The notes: generated from the letters alone by a model not told the origin. A stretch of DNA of 64,000 bases from Thiobacter sp. AK1 (GCF_039822265.1 NZ_JBAJEX010000010.1:17854-81853); one strand, 5' to 3'. Positions 8,224 to 18,064 are shown, numbered from the stretch's first letter. Numbers and translations are program-made.

Positions 8224-10065
8224 TCACGTTTCTGAGTCGCACTCGGGCGGAGGCGTGCGTGGCGTGTACCGTCTTCGGTTGACGAATACGCCGTCCGGGG
8301 CGCGTTTCGCCGCCCGCTTGGCTTCTGCTGCCACGTCGGCCAATTCATGCTCGGTATGGAACACACCGGGCACGACCTCCACGCACCCGATGGCCACCGA
8401 GACCAGCGGATGAAATACGGGACGACCCTGGCGGTCTTCCATCACATAACCCCCGTTTGCCAGATCCTCTGCGCGCAAAAGGGGTGCCACCTCTTGAACA
8501 AATTCGGCTACCACGGCGTGGCAACGGCGCTCCCAGTCTGAGCTCTGGAACAGCACGATGAAATCGTCGCCGCCGATGTGGCCAATGAAGTCTTTGTCCG
8601 GATTGCTGTGCTTGCCCAACAGCCGCGCCAAGGCCTGGATGACTTCGTCCCCCTGCCGGTAGCCGTAGCGGTCGTTGAAGGCCTTGAAGGCGTTGAGGTC
8701 CGCGTAGGCGATGGTAAAGGGAATCTGGCTTTGCAACAGCCGGTTGGTGTGCTCGCTGATGGGCACGTTCCCCGGCAGCAGGGTGAGTGGATTGGCGTAG
8801 CGCGCCGCGGTGATTTGCAGCTCGGTGATGCGATGAACCAAATCGTGCCCCGTGCCGATGCCGGCATAGCGGCCCTGCTCGGTGATGATGAAGCCGTCCG
8901 CCAGGTAGCGACGGTCGCTGGTGACGACCAGATGGGATAATTCTTGGATGCTCATTTGCCGGTCCACGACCAGAGGCTGGGTATCCATCAGGTTACGGCA
9001 CGGCTTGCGTCCGTGCAGTTCGAAGAAGAACCTCTGGGAGGCCAGTTCCAGGAACCGGTAGCGGTTGATGAGGCCGATGGGAATCTCGTTCTCGACGACG
9101 GGTAGCGCCGGGAGATCCCGGTGCATGGTGAACAGCCGCTGGACCTCGCAACTGGGCGTGGCGGGGGAGACTGCGGGCGCCTCGAGAAGCAGGCTGCCGA
9201 CCGTGGCGCGCAGCAACGGGCCGTTGGGCCGCACGGCCGAACTGGTTGGTTTGACCAGCATTCGGGTCACGTCTGGCGGCACGGTGGCGGCAGGCGTGGC
9301 GGTGGGGCGCGCGATCACATAGCCTTGACCCAAGGCGATGCCGAGCTCCCGCACCGTGAGCAACTCGGCTTCGGTTTCGATGCCTTCGGCGATCACGGTG
9401 GACTGGGCGTGCTCGGCGATGCGCTGAATGGATTCCAAAAACTTGAGCTTGACTGGATCGCGGTTCACGCCTTCGACGAAATGCCGATCCACCTTGACGA
9501 AGGCGGGACGCAGTTCGGACCACAGGCGCAATCCGGAGAAACCCTCGCCCAGGTCGTCGATGGCGATGGTAAAGCCCATTTCCCGATAGTGATCGGTTGC
9601 GGCGCGCAGCACACCATAGTCCAGGGTGGGTCGGTGCTCGGTGAGTTCGATGATGATGCGGTCCGGGCTGAGGTCCACCGCCTCCAGTAGTCGCAGCGTT
9701 TCGCCCCTGGTGAAGCCGGGCGAAAGCAGGCATTCGGGATCGACGTTGAGAAACAGGCGGCCCGGTAGATCTTGGGCGGCGAAACTGGCGATCACCACCT
9801 TGCGGCAGACGCGCTCCAGCTCTAGGTTGAGCCCGTGACGCTGGGCCACGCCGAACAGGGCGAGAGGGGATTGCAGTGGTGTGTTGGACGGCCCGCGAAT
9901 CAAGCCTTCGAAGCCTTGGATTGCCCCACTGCCAAGGTCGATGATGGGCTGGAACACGGCGCTCAAGCGTTCGTGCGCCAGGATCTCCCGCAAAATTCGC
10001 AGGGAGGCATCGTCGGTCGCGGCCGGCAGCGGCGCTCTGCTCGCCAGCTCGGTTTGGTATCGCAT
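8224..10065 (-). CDS. EAL-CBS-GGDEF protein, c-di-GMP signalling
   Basis: A 613-residue soluble protein. Residues about 30-265 form an EAL phosphodiesterase domain: the signature is EGL (GFEGLIRG) instead of EAL, but metal and catalytic residues are present (FLNVDPE, IIELTEH, AIDDLGEGF, FVKVDRHF, VIAEGIETEAEL, LGQGYVIARP). A CBS pair follows (about 290-420), then a GGDEF domain whose signature is GGDDF (HIGGDDFIVLF). The DDFGTG loop is changed to DDLGEG. It may be an active phosphodiesterase with a regulatory or weak cyclase domain, the CBS pair sensing an adenine nucleotide. It has no membrane segment. It lies in a minus-strand row with yggX and another GGDEF-EAL gene. Confidence 0.85.
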   Translation of the reverse strand: MRYQTELASRAPLPAATDDASLRILREILAHERLSAVFQPIIDLGSGAIQGFEGLIRGPSNTPLQSPLALFGVAQRHGLNLELERVCRKVVIASFAAQDLPGRLFLNVDPECLLSPGFTRGETLRLLEAVDLSPDRIIIELTEHRPTLDYGVLRAATDHYREMGFTIAIDDLGEGFSGLRLWSELRPAFVKVDRHFVEGVNRDPVKLKFLESIQRIAEHAQSTVIAEGIETEAELLTVRELGIALGQGYVIARPTATPAATVPPDVTRMLVKPTSSAVRPNGPLLRATVGSLLLEAPAVSPATPSCEVQRLFTMHRDLPALPVVENEIPIGLINRYRFLELASQRFFFELHGRKPCRNLMDTQPLVVDRQMSIQELSHLVVTSDRRYLADGFIITEQGRYAGIGTGHDLVHRITELQITAARYANPLTLLPGNVPISEHTNRLLQSQIPFTIAYADLNAFKAFNDRYGYRQGDEVIQALARLLGKHSNPDKDFIGHIGGDDFIVLFQSSDWERRCHAVVAEFVQEVAPLLRAEDLANGGYVMEDRQGRPVFHPLVSVAIGCVEVVPGVFHTEHELADVAAEAKRAAKRAPDGVFVNRRRYTPRTPPPECDSET

Positions 10066-10182
10066 GATGAAAGGACCCCAGCGCTCACCGCGGCAGCTCG
10101 CCGCGGCAGGGTCCTCATGCTATAGGGGAGATGCTACCAAATTGTGACGGAAGCGCAGGGCCGCCGCGCCGGGAAAGCGCCT

Positions 10183-10458
10183 TTACTTGCCCCGCGGCGG
10201 AACATAGCCGGCGGGCATGTCGGCGCCGCCGCCGAAGAAATAGGCTTCCATTTGCTCCATCAGGTATTTGCGGGCGCGGGGATCGGCGAGATTGAGCCGG
10301 TTCTCGTTCACCAGCATGGTTTGCAGGCGGATCCAACCCTGCCAGGCTTCCTTGGAGACATTCTCGAAGATCCGTTTACCCAGCTCGCCGGGATAGGGCG
10401 GAAAGTCCAGCCCTTCCGCCTCGCGACCGAGCTTGACGCAATGAACCATTCTTGCCAT
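10183..10458 (-). CDS. yggX: Probable Fe(2+)-trafficking protein YggX
   Basis: A 91-residue protein starting [20 protein letters not shown], the highly conserved N-terminus of YggX with its single cysteine (VHCVKL), followed by [21 protein letters not shown]. YggX helps protect iron-sulfur clusters from oxidants and move iron in the cytosol. The start at 10458 gives the family's standard length; an in-frame ATG at 10500 would add 14 residues not found in the family. It sits between two c-di-GMP genes, probably by chance. Confidence 0.95.
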   Translation of the reverse strand: MARMVHCVKLGREAEGLDFPPYPGELGKRIFENVSKEAWQGWIRLQTMLVNENRLNLADPRARKYLMEQMEAYFFGGGADMPAGYVPPRGK

Positions 10459-10512
10459 GGGGATTTCCTCGCCGGTTGCAAAGGGGCAATGATAGCGCAA
10501 AACGCCTGCGTC

Positions 10513-13332
10513 TCAGGCCGCCCCGCCAGCCAGCGCCGGGTGGTCGGCGCGGGGCATGTCCAGGTGATAGCCTTGCACCAGGTCCACGCCGAAGCGGCGC
10601 AGCATGGCCAGGGTATCCTCGTCTTCCACGTATTCCGCGATCACCGTCTTGCGCATGCCACGGGCCACGTCGACGATGGCCTTGACGAATACCTGGTTGT
10701 CGTAATCGTTGGGCAGGTTGCGGATGAACAGGCCATCGATTTTCAAAATGTCCGCCTTGAGGTGTTTGAGGTAGGCAAACGAGGAGAAGCCACTGCCGAA
10801 GTCGTCCAGGCAGATGCGACAGCCGGTCACGTGCAGCGCTTCGATGAAGCGTTGGGCATCGTGCAAGTCGGACACTGCCGCCGTCTCTGTGAGCTCCACC
10901 ATCAGGCGATGAGGTTCCACCCCATGCTGGGCCAGGGTCTCGCCGATGAACTGGGGCAATAGCGGGTCGTCGAAGGAGCGGCCCGAGATGTTCACCGCCA
11001 GCGAGGGGCGTTCCGGCGCCTGGGCCAGGAGCTTCACGCTCTCCGTGATCACCCAGCGGTCGATGTCGAGGATCTTGCCGTTGGCTTCCGCTACCGGAAT
11101 GAAATGGCCAGGCATGATCAGGCGATCGGGATCGGCCTCGTCCACCATGCGCACCAGGACCTCCAGATGGGAAAGGCGCTGGTCATGGGCGCCATAGATG
11201 CCCTGGAAGTGCAGACGCAGCAGACCCTTCTCTAGGGCGTTGACGATGCGCTCGTTCCAAGTGAGGCGCGAAAGCATTTGGCGCGAGGCGTCAAGATCGG
11301 CGCGGTACACTCGCCAGGCGTTCTTGCCGGCTTCCTTGGCCTGATACATGGCGGTGTCGGCGTGGGCGATCAGTTCTTCCGCGTTGTCGGCATGGTCGGG
11401 ATAGAGGGCAATGCCCAGGCTGGTGGTGAGACGAATGTTTTGTCCCTCAAAGCGGAAGGGAATTTGGGAGATGGCGCGCACGATGCGCTCGCCCAGCATG
11501 GAGGCTTCCTTTTCGCTGGCGTCTGGCATTAGCACGGCGAATTCGTCGCCCCCCAGGCGGCTGAAGATTTCATTGCGTCGGATTAGCGAACTCACCTCGC
11601 CGGCCACACGGATCAACATGGCATCGCCGGCGCGATGGCCGAAGGTATCGTTCACGTACTTGAACTCATCCAGGTCGAAAAAGAGCAGCGCGCCGTGGGA
11701 CTGGCGTCGGTCCGCGTCGGCCACCATGCGCGTGAGTTCTTCCTGGAAACGGTGCCGGTTGTAGAGCCCGGTGAGGGAATCGCGCTCGGCCAGGTAGATG
11801 AGCTGCTCCGCGGTCTGCCGCTCGCGTGTCACGTCTTCATAGATCCATAGACGGCCGATGAAGCGACCTTCCGCATCGCGCACGGGATAGGAGACCTGGG
11901 TCACCACGCGCCCGTCGGCCATGGTGATTTCGAACGTGTCACTCACCTCATGGGTGCTGGTCACTTCCAGCACGTGCCGGGAGAAATGGTCGGGTCGGGC
12001 TAGCACGTTGGCGGAGTAGGTCAGCACATCGGTGGTCAGGCGGCCGGTGAGTTCGACGCCGTCGCGGATGAGCCAGATGCGGCGGAAAGCGGCATTGACA
12101 TAGATCACACGATTTTCCGCGCTCTCGAACAGGATGCCGATGTTCATCGCCGACAAGAGCGAGGCTAGGCGTGCCTGTTCCTGGTGCGCCTGTTCCAGCA
12201 GACGGCGCTGGATATCTTCCGACTGCTTCAGCTCCTCGATCGCTTCTTGCAGCACGAGCTGGGATTGCTTGAGCTCGGAGATGTCGCGGATGCTCATGCG
12301 GATGCCCAGATACTCGCCCTGCGCGCCGTAAATGGGCTGCCACGCGGCAGAGCACCAGACGCTTTGCCCATCCTTGCGCCGGATCCGTAGCTCGTAGTTG
12401 TCGCCGGAAGTGCCGGCGATGGCGCGCTTGAAGTGGGCATAGACGGCCTCGCTGTCCTCCGGGGCGAGCAGAGGCAGAGGATAGTCGGGCATGGCTATCA
12501 CCTCCTCGGGCGTGTAGCCGGTGATGCGGCGCACCGAGGGGTTCACCCACACCAATTTGCCGTCGGGGGCAAGCCAAGATTCCCAGTCGTAGGTGTAATC
12601 GGCGATGGCATGGAAGCGCTGCTGTGCTTCGCGCAAGGCCTGGATGCGGTTTTGCACCGCCGCCGACATCTGGTTGAAGCTTCTGGTCAGGGTGGCCACC
12701 TCGTCGCTGCCCCGCACCGGCAGGCGAATGTCGAAATGGCCGGCGGCCACGTCCTGACTCGCCCGGGTGAGGCGTGCGAGACGGCGGGTGAGCCAATAAC
12801 CCAGCAGGGTCAGCAAAAGCAAAGAAAGCAGCAGCACGGCGATGGCGATGGTGAGGCCTTCTCGCAGGAGCTTTTGCTGGGTGTCTTTCAGGAAGCGGGT
12901 GGACAGGCCGTAGCGCAGCTCACCACGCACCGAGCCTGCCGCGGCAATGGGCAGGTGGGCGTGGAAGACCTCCGTTCGCCCCAAGGCGCTGTCCTGATCC
13001 GGCGGTGGCAAGGGCGTTGTGCGGTCCCAACCCACGGAAGCGGCGATCTGCCCCAGGTTGTCGTATAGCACCAGATAGACGAGCCCCTCCCGGCTTTGTA
13101 GCTCGCTGAGAATTTCCCGCAGCGTGGCGTAATCCCGCTGCGCCAGGGGGGCCACCAGAGCCGCCCGCAGCAAGAGTTGCAGTTCCTGGTTGTGGGCGCG
13201 GGCCTGGGCCGTGAGGCTGTCTTCCAGCAGGCGCGCGCCATTGGCGAGCAGCAGGCCGACGATGACGAGCTCAACCAATACCGTCGCCGCCACCAGACGG
13301 AAACGCAGGGAATAAAGCAGGCGGCGCATCAT
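10513..13332 (-). CDS. Membrane sensor with HAMP, two PAS, GGDEF and EAL domains
   Basis: A 939-residue protein. TM1 is about residues 10-30, then a periplasmic sensor of about 130 residues, TM2 about 160-180 (LTIAIAVLLLSLLLLTLLGY), HAMP to about 235, two PAS domains (about 240-360, with WESWLAPDGKLVWVNPSV, and 380-500), then GGDEF (FSRLGGDEFAVLMPDA, about 594) and EAL. The EAL signature is EVL (HLEVLVRMVDE), but AVNISGRSF, VELTETA, CLDDFGSGFSSF, ILKIDGLF and LVQGYHLD keep the phosphodiesterase residues; EGVET is changed to EYVED. Both cyclase and phosphodiesterase activity look possible. The ligand is unknown. Confidence 0.9.
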   Translation of the reverse strand: MMRRLLYSLRFRLVAATVLVELVIVGLLLANGARLLEDSLTAQARAHNQELQLLLRAALVAPLAQRDYATLREILSELQSREGLVYLVLYDNLGQIAASVGWDRTTPLPPPDQDSALGRTEVFHAHLPIAAAGSVRGELRYGLSTRFLKDTQQKLLREGLTIAIAVLLLSLLLLTLLGYWLTRRLARLTRASQDVAAGHFDIRLPVRGSDEVATLTRSFNQMSAAVQNRIQALREAQQRFHAIADYTYDWESWLAPDGKLVWVNPSVRRITGYTPEEVIAMPDYPLPLLAPEDSEAVYAHFKRAIAGTSGDNYELRIRRKDGQSVWCSAAWQPIYGAQGEYLGIRMSIRDISELKQSQLVLQEAIEELKQSEDIQRRLLEQAHQEQARLASLLSAMNIGILFESAENRVIYVNAAFRRIWLIRDGVELTGRLTTDVLTYSANVLARPDHFSRHVLEVTSTHEVSDTFEITMADGRVVTQVSYPVRDAEGRFIGRLWIYEDVTRERQTAEQLIYLAERDSLTGLYNRHRFQEELTRMVADADRRQSHGALLFFDLDEFKYVNDTFGHRAGDAMLIRVAGEVSSLIRRNEIFSRLGGDEFAVLMPDASEKEASMLGERIVRAISQIPFRFEGQNIRLTTSLGIALYPDHADNAEELIAHADTAMYQAKEAGKNAWRVYRADLDASRQMLSRLTWNERIVNALEKGLLRLHFQGIYGAHDQRLSHLEVLVRMVDEADPDRLIMPGHFIPVAEANGKILDIDRWVITESVKLLAQAPERPSLAVNISGRSFDDPLLPQFIGETLAQHGVEPHRLMVELTETAAVSDLHDAQRFIEALHVTGCRICLDDFGSGFSSFAYLKHLKADILKIDGLFIRNLPNDYDNQVFVKAIVDVARGMRKTVIAEYVEDEDTLAMLRRFGVDLVQGYHLDMPRADHPALAGGAA

Positions 13333-13525
13333 CGCTGCGACCCTTTCTGGCGTGGCGGCCAGATGGGGGCAAGCGGGCGCCCACCGCTGTGGTGTGTGTC
13401 CTCCATGCTTCTCCCTTCCTGGAAGCAGACATGCCGCCCAGGCGGTCTATTGTCGTGGCGGGAATGCTAGCACGGGTGCCGACGGGGGCAAACGCCAGCC
13501 GCGCAGGCACACCGCGACGAGAAGC

Positions 13526-14872
13526 TTAGAGCCGCTTAACGAATACCTTGGACCGGCGCTGGTAGTTGTAGAGGGCCTGCTTCTGGTGTGGCAGCGCGTC
13601 CACGCCGGCCTCCGCGAAGCCGTGTTCCACGAACCAGTGGGCGGTGCGGGTGGTGAGCACGAACAGACGTTTGAGCTTTTTGCGCCGCGCGATGTCTTCC
13701 ATCTTGGCCAGGATCAAGGTGCCGCGGCCGGCGTCGCGGTAATCCGGATGCACCGCCAGGCAGGCGAGCTCGGCCGCCTTTTCCTCCGGGAACGGATAGA
13801 GCGCGGCGCAACCGATGATGATGCCGTCGTGGTCCAGCACGTAGAAGCGGTCGATCTCCATTTCCAGCAGCTCCCGCGAGCGGCGCACCAGAATCCCCTC
13901 TGTCTCCAGCGGCTCGATCAGGGCCAGGATGCCGCCCACGTCGTCTATGGTGGCTTGACGGAATTGCTCGACCGGTTCCTGGGTGATCATGGTGCCCACC
14001 CCTTCCCGGGTGAACAGCTCCTGGATGATCGCGCCATCCACGTGTCGGCTGATGAGATGGGCGCGGCCCACGCCGTTGCGGCAGGCTTTGATGGCGCAGG
14101 GCAGGTAGAGGGAGACGTCGGAGGTGGCGTCCTTCATGCCGCGCAGCACCTGCTCGGCTTGCTGGGTGGTGAGTTCCTTGAGCAGCTTGCCTTTGCGGTC
14201 AGTGACGCCAGGCGTTTCCATCAGAAAGATGAGCTTCTCCGCCTTCAAGGCGATGGCGGCGGCGGTGGCCACGTCCTCCAGCGTGAGATTGAACACCTCG
14301 CCGGTGGGCGAATACCCCACGGGGGAGAGGAGCACGATCTCGTTCTGATCCAGCCGCCGCTTAATGGCCACCGCGTCGATCTTGCGCACTTCGCCCGTGT
14401 GTTGTAGGTCCACGCCTTCGCGCACGCCCATGGGCTGGGCGGTGACGAAGTTGCCGCTGGCCACGCGGATGTCGGCGCCGGCCATGGGCGAGTTGGGCAG
14501 CCCCATGGACAACAGCGCCTCGATTTCCACCCGCACCGAACCGGCAGCCTCCTTGACGCAGGCCAGCGCCTCGGCATCGGTGATGCGCAAGCCGCCGGCG
14601 TATTTCATGGCCACGCCCCGCTCCTTGAGTTCGGCCTCGATCTGGGGCCGCGCGCCGTGCACCAGTACCACTCGCACGTCCAGGGCGTTGAGCAGGTTGA
14701 TGTCATGGGCGAGTCGGACGAAATCCCCCTCGCTCACCACCTCGCCACCAAAGGCGATGACGAAGGTGCGCCCACCGAAGGCGTGGATGTAGGGTGCCGC
14801 CGAGCGGAACCAGTTGACGAACTCTTGGTTACGGGTCGGATGGCGCCGTTTTGATTCGGTTTTGCTGTTCAT
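13526..14872 (-). CDS. argA: N-acetylglutamate synthase
   Basis: About 448 residues: an amino-acid-kinase-like domain (AFGGRTFVIAFGGEVVSEGDF; VRVVLVHGARPQIEAEL) followed by a GNAT acetyltransferase domain (LACLAVHPDYRDAGRGTLIL; FVLTTRTAHWFVEHGFAEAG). This is the classical ArgA layout; it acetylates glutamate with acetyl-CoA as the first step of arginine synthesis and is normally feedback-inhibited by arginine through the kinase-like domain. The ATG at 14872 is chosen to match family N-termini; an ATG at 14917, directly after the rsmE stop, is the alternative and would add 15 residues. Confidence 0.95.
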   Translation of the reverse strand: MNSKTESKRRHPTRNQEFVNWFRSAAPYIHAFGGRTFVIAFGGEVVSEGDFVRLAHDINLLNALDVRVVLVHGARPQIEAELKERGVAMKYAGGLRITDAEALACVKEAAGSVRVEIEALLSMGLPNSPMAGADIRVASGNFVTAQPMGVREGVDLQHTGEVRKIDAVAIKRRLDQNEIVLLSPVGYSPTGEVFNLTLEDVATAAAIALKAEKLIFLMETPGVTDRKGKLLKELTTQQAEQVLRGMKDATSDVSLYLPCAIKACRNGVGRAHLISRHVDGAIIQELFTREGVGTMITQEPVEQFRQATIDDVGGILALIEPLETEGILVRRSRELLEMEIDRFYVLDHDGIIIGCAALYPFPEEKAAELACLAVHPDYRDAGRGTLILAKMEDIARRKKLKRLFVLTTRTAHWFVEHGFAEAGVDALPHQKQALYNYQRRSKVFVKRL

Positions 14873-14917
14873 GGCCGGTGTGGCTGGTTGAACGGACGAA
14901 GTGTAACGGACTGACAT

Positions 14918-15646
14918 TCAGAAATCGCCCCATAGCGCGTGCATGGCCGCCAGGGCGGCTAAGGCGGCGGTCTCGGTGCGCAGGATGCGGGGCCCCAGGC
15001 GCACCGGCTCAAACCCCCGGCTTTGCGCCAAGGTACGCTCGGCCTCGCTCAAGCCGCCTTCCGGGCCTACCAGGAGGATCACCGGCCCCTGTGGTGCGGC
15101 GAGGTTGCCAAGCCGGGTCGTCGCCTCTGGCGAGAGCATGAGCCGCAAGCCGGCAGGCACTGTCGCAAGCCAATCCGATAGCCTTAGCGGCGGGTGCACA
15201 GGCGGCACCCGGCTGCGCCCGCTTTGCTCGCAGGCGGCGATCACCACCCGCCGCCAGTGGGACAAGCGTTTATCCGCCCGCTCTCCCGTCAGGCGCACTA
15301 CACTGCGCTGCGCCGCGATCGGCCAGATTTCGGTCACACCCAGTTCCACCGCTTTCTGCAGCGTATAGTCCATGCGCTCGCCGCTGGCGATGCCCTGGCC
15401 GAGGATCACCGCGAAAGGCGGTTCCGGGTCGCTGCTGGTGGCGTCTTCCACGGCCAGCGTCACGACTTTGCGCTCGATTCTTTGGATACGGGCGCGGAAT
15501 TCCCGTCCCTCGCCATCAAATACGAAGAGGGCGTCGTCTTCTTTCATGCGCAGCACATGCAACGCGTGGTGGCTTGCCTCCGGCGGCAGCGGCAGGCTCA
15601 TGCCGGGGACAAGCGGGCCAGGACAGTGAAAACGCGGCAGGCGCAC
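14918..15646 (-). CDS. rsmE: 16S rRNA (uracil-1498-N3)-methyltransferase
   Basis: A 242-residue SPOUT-class methyltransferase that methylates U1498 of 16S rRNA using S-adenosylmethionine. Diagnostic pieces are HHALHVLRMKEDDALFVFDG at the N-terminal PUA-like part, VELGVTEIWPIAAQRS in the middle, and the trefoil-knot cofactor site VILLVGPEGGLSEAER followed by LGPRILRTETAALAAL near the end. It is followed directly by argA on the same strand (stop and a possible start adjoining), so the two are probably one transcript. Confidence 0.97.
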   Translation of the reverse strand: MRLPRFHCPGPLVPGMSLPLPPEASHHALHVLRMKEDDALFVFDGEGREFRARIQRIERKVVTLAVEDATSSDPEPPFAVILGQGIASGERMDYTLQKAVELGVTEIWPIAAQRSVVRLTGERADKRLSHWRRVVIAACEQSGRSRVPPVHPPLRLSDWLATVPAGLRLMLSPEATTRLGNLAAPQGPVILLVGPEGGLSEAERTLAQSRGFEPVRLGPRILRTETAALAALAAMHALWGDF

Positions 15647-15651
15647 GAGAT

Positions 15652-16506
15652 TCAGCGCGGCGCGCGCAATGCGGCGCGCAGCTCCGGTAAATAGGGATCG
15701 AGGCTTTTCAACTCGGCTTCGGTGGGTGGGCGTAGGCCCAGATACCCCAGTTTGTCGATGAACTGCCGACCCTCGGCCGTCTGTTCCACGAATTCCTGGA
15801 TCAGGCGGGCAAAGCGCGCCGCTTCCGCGGCGCCCAGGTCCGACCGGGCCAGGATCATCACGTGGGGTAGGCTGCGGCCCCTGGCTAGCAAAGCCAGTCC
15901 CTCACGTTGTTCCAGCGGCAGTTGCAGGAAGGCGGTGTTGGATAGGACCGCCGCATCCACTGCGCCCTCGCGTACCGCCAGGGCGGAGGAATTATGGGAG
16001 GGCATTTGCCTGAGGATCACGTCCCGGCCAGGCTCTAATCCCTGTTCACGCAGCATGTTTATCGCTTGTTGGGTGACGATGGCCAAGGAATCAGGGGTGG
16101 CTAGGATTTTGCCCCGCAGATCGGCCAGGCTGCGCACGGGGCCACCGTGGGGCACGATGAACACTGCCGCGAGGTCGCGCTGGGGGCGCAACAGGGGGCG
16201 GTAGCCGGCGTCCACTTGTGCCAGGCGGGCGAAATGGGGCGCGGTCACGACCAGGGGATAGGCGCCGGTGAGGGTGCGTTCCACGAAGGTGCGCATGTCG
16301 GGTGCGGTGACCACCAGCACTGGCCGGCCCAGACGGTTTTCCAGAAACCGCTGGAGTGGCTCATAGGTGTTGAGCAAGGCGCGGGTGGAAAGATAGGGAA
16401 AGACGCCCAATTCCAACGCCGCGGGCGCCGTCGGCTGCGCATGCGCGGGCGCGAGGCTCGCGAGGAGAAAGAGCAAAAGCAGGCGTCGCATCGGCGATTC
16501 AGGCAT
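15652..16506 (-). CDS. PhnD-like periplasmic phosphate/phosphonate-binding protein
   Basis: About 284 residues with a signal peptide (MRRLLLLFLLASLAPAHAQ, with AHA cleavage). The mature part fits the PhnD/PtxB substrate-binding family: LELGVFPYLSTRALLNTYEPL at the start, VTAPDMRTFVERTLTGAYPLVV, and the later GKILATPDSLA. Such proteins feed ABC importers or act as periplasmic sensors; no permease or ATPase gene is adjacent, so it may be an orphan sensor. The ATG at 16506 or 16491 could be the start; both keep the signal peptide. It ends 5 bp before rsmE begins. Confidence 0.8.
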   Translation of the reverse strand: MPESPMRRLLLLFLLASLAPAHAQPTAPAALELGVFPYLSTRALLNTYEPLQRFLENRLGRPVLVVTAPDMRTFVERTLTGAYPLVVTAPHFARLAQVDAGYRPLLRPQRDLAAVFIVPHGGPVRSLADLRGKILATPDSLAIVTQQAINMLREQGLEPGRDVILRQMPSHNSSALAVREGAVDAAVLSNTAFLQLPLEQREGLALLARGRSLPHVMILARSDLGAAEAARFARLIQEFVEQTAEGRQFIDKLGYLGLRPPTEAELKSLDPYLPELRAALRAPR

Positions 16507-16708
16507 GGGGGTGGCGCAGCGGGTTCTAGTTTGCATGCTAGCACGGGCATGAGGGTCGTGAAATGTTGCGGGCCAAGGAGTTGCAGCCGATGGGGGTGAT
16601 CAAAGGGGGAGGTAGGCAGTCGAAGGGGGCGCCCGGTGCGGGCTGGTGAAATCCTGAGGGGCCGTTATACACTGCGTGGTACAAATTCGGTTTCACGAGG
16701 AGGATTCC

Positions 16709-17272
16709 ATGGTCAGTCTCACCACACCCGTTTGCGAATTCGGTCGCAAGGCGCCCGATTTCGATCTGCTCGGCGTCGATGGCAAACGCTACACCCTGGC
16801 CGATGTGCGCGGCCCGAAGGGGCTATTGGTCATGTTCATCTGCAATCACTGCCCCTACGTCAAGGCGGTGCGCAGTCGCATCATTCGCGATGCGCGCGAT
16901 CTGGCTGCGCAGGGCATTGGCGTGGTGGCCATCAATTCCAACGATGCCAGCCAGTACCCCGAGGATTCCTTCGAGGCCATGAAACAGGTGGCGGCGGAAT
17001 ACGGCTACCCCTTCCCCTACCTGTATGACGAGACCCAGGCCGTTGCCCGGGCCTATGGCGCCGTGTGCACGCCGGATTTCTTTGGCTTCAACGCCGATCT
17101 CGAATTGCAGTACCGTGGCCGGCTCGATGCCTCGCGCAAGGAAACCGCGCCGGAGGACGCGCGCCGCGAACTCTATGAGGCGATGGTAGAGATCGCCCGC
17201 ACCGGTCGTGGACCGGCAGAGCAGATTCCCAGCATGGGCTGTTCCATCAAGTGGAAGAACGAGGGCGCGTAA
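16709..17272 (+). CDS. Thioredoxin-like (AhpC/TSA-fold) protein
   Basis: 187 residues with an AGGAGG ribosome binding site 5-10 bp before the ATG. The pattern APDFDLLGVDGKRYTLADVRG then MFICNHCPYVKAV shows a thioredoxin fold with a CNHC redox pair at the start of helix 1, a family often annotated as thioredoxin family or peroxiredoxin-like protein. There is a cis-proline region VCTPDFFGF. It has no signal peptide, so it is cytosolic. It likely serves as a thiol reductase or peroxidase; the substrate is unknown. It precedes the inositol-phosphatase-family gene by 6 bp. Confidence 0.85.
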   Translation: MVSLTTPVCEFGRKAPDFDLLGVDGKRYTLADVRGPKGLLVMFICNHCPYVKAVRSRIIRDARDLAAQGIGVVAINSNDASQYPEDSFEAMKQVAAEYGYPFPYLYDETQAVARAYGAVCTPDFFGFNADLELQYRGRLDASRKETAPEDARRELYEAMVEIARTGRGPAEQIPSMGCSIKWKNEGA

Positions 17273-17278
17273 CACTCC

Positions 17279-18064
17279 ATGCTCGACGCCATCATCCACG
17301 CCACTAAGCAGGTCGCGCAGCACGAAATCGTGCCGCGCTATTTGCGCGTGGCCCATGAGCACAAGGTGGATGGCAGTCTGTGCACCATCGCCGACACCGA
17401 AGCCCAGGCTGCGCTGGGGCGCGCCTTGCGGGACATTGCCGACTGCCCGGTGTTGGGGGAGGAGATGGGCAGCGAGGAGCAACAGCGGCTCTGGCAAGCG
17501 GGGCGGCAAGGCCTGTGGGTGATCGATCCCATCGACGGCACGTCCAACTTCGTCAACGGCCTACCCTATTTCGCGGTGTCCATTGGCTTTCTGCGCGAGG
17601 GCCGACCCGAGCTGGGTGTGATCTACGCGCCCGAGCTAGACGAAATGTTCTGGGCCGAACGTGGCCGGGGCGCCTTCCTGAACGGAGAGGCTTTGCCCAT
17701 CAAGGAACGGCCGCCGACCAATCTGGGTGCCGCCCTCGCCGGAGTGGACCTCAAGCGCCTGGATCGTAAGCTCGCCGCCGAGCTCGCGGCGCGGCCGCCC
17801 TACCGCTCTCAGCGCAACTTTGGCTCCAGCGCGCTCGACTGGTGTTTCGTTGCCGCCGGCCGCTTCGACGTCTATCTCCACGGCGGCCAGAAGCTGTGGG
17901 ACTACGCCGCAGGCGCACTCATCCTGGAGGAAGCGGGCGGTCGCATCGCCACCCTCGAGGTGGACGATTTCTGGTCCGCCAACCCGTGGAAGCGCTCCGT
18001 CATCGCCGCCTGGCATGGCCCCACCTTCGAGGCGTGGCGGGCGTGGGTGCGTCAGCCCCGCTGA
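17279..18064 (+). CDS. Inositol-monophosphatase-family phosphatase
   Basis: 261 residues with the Mg-dependent phosphatase motifs: GEEMGSEE (first metal Glu), WVIDPIDGTSNFVNGLPYFA (the DPIDGT signature) and LWDYAAGALILEEAGG (second signature WDxxAG). The family includes inositol monophosphatase, histidinol-phosphatase, CysQ and archaeal-type fructose bisphosphatase. Its place just before the tkt-gap-pgk operon raises the thought of a sugar-phosphate substrate, but the sequence does not decide it. The ATG at 17279 is 6 bp after the thioredoxin-like gene, so they share a transcript. Confidence 0.88.
   Translation: MLDAIIHATKQVAQHEIVPRYLRVAHEHKVDGSLCTIADTEAQAALGRALRDIADCPVLGEEMGSEEQQRLWQAGRQGLWVIDPIDGTSNFVNGLPYFAVSIGFLREGRPELGVIYAPELDEMFWAERGRGAFLNGEALPIKERPPTNLGAALAGVDLKRLDRKLAAELAARPPYRSQRNFGSSALDWCFVAAGRFDVYLHGGQKLWDYAAGALILEEAGGRIATLEVDDFWSANPWKRSVIAAWHGPTFEAWRAWVRQPR

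Noticed and set aside
13352..14407. 351-residue plus-strand open frame opposite argA
   Set aside because: Antisense shadow of the ArgA coding sequence, with no start context.
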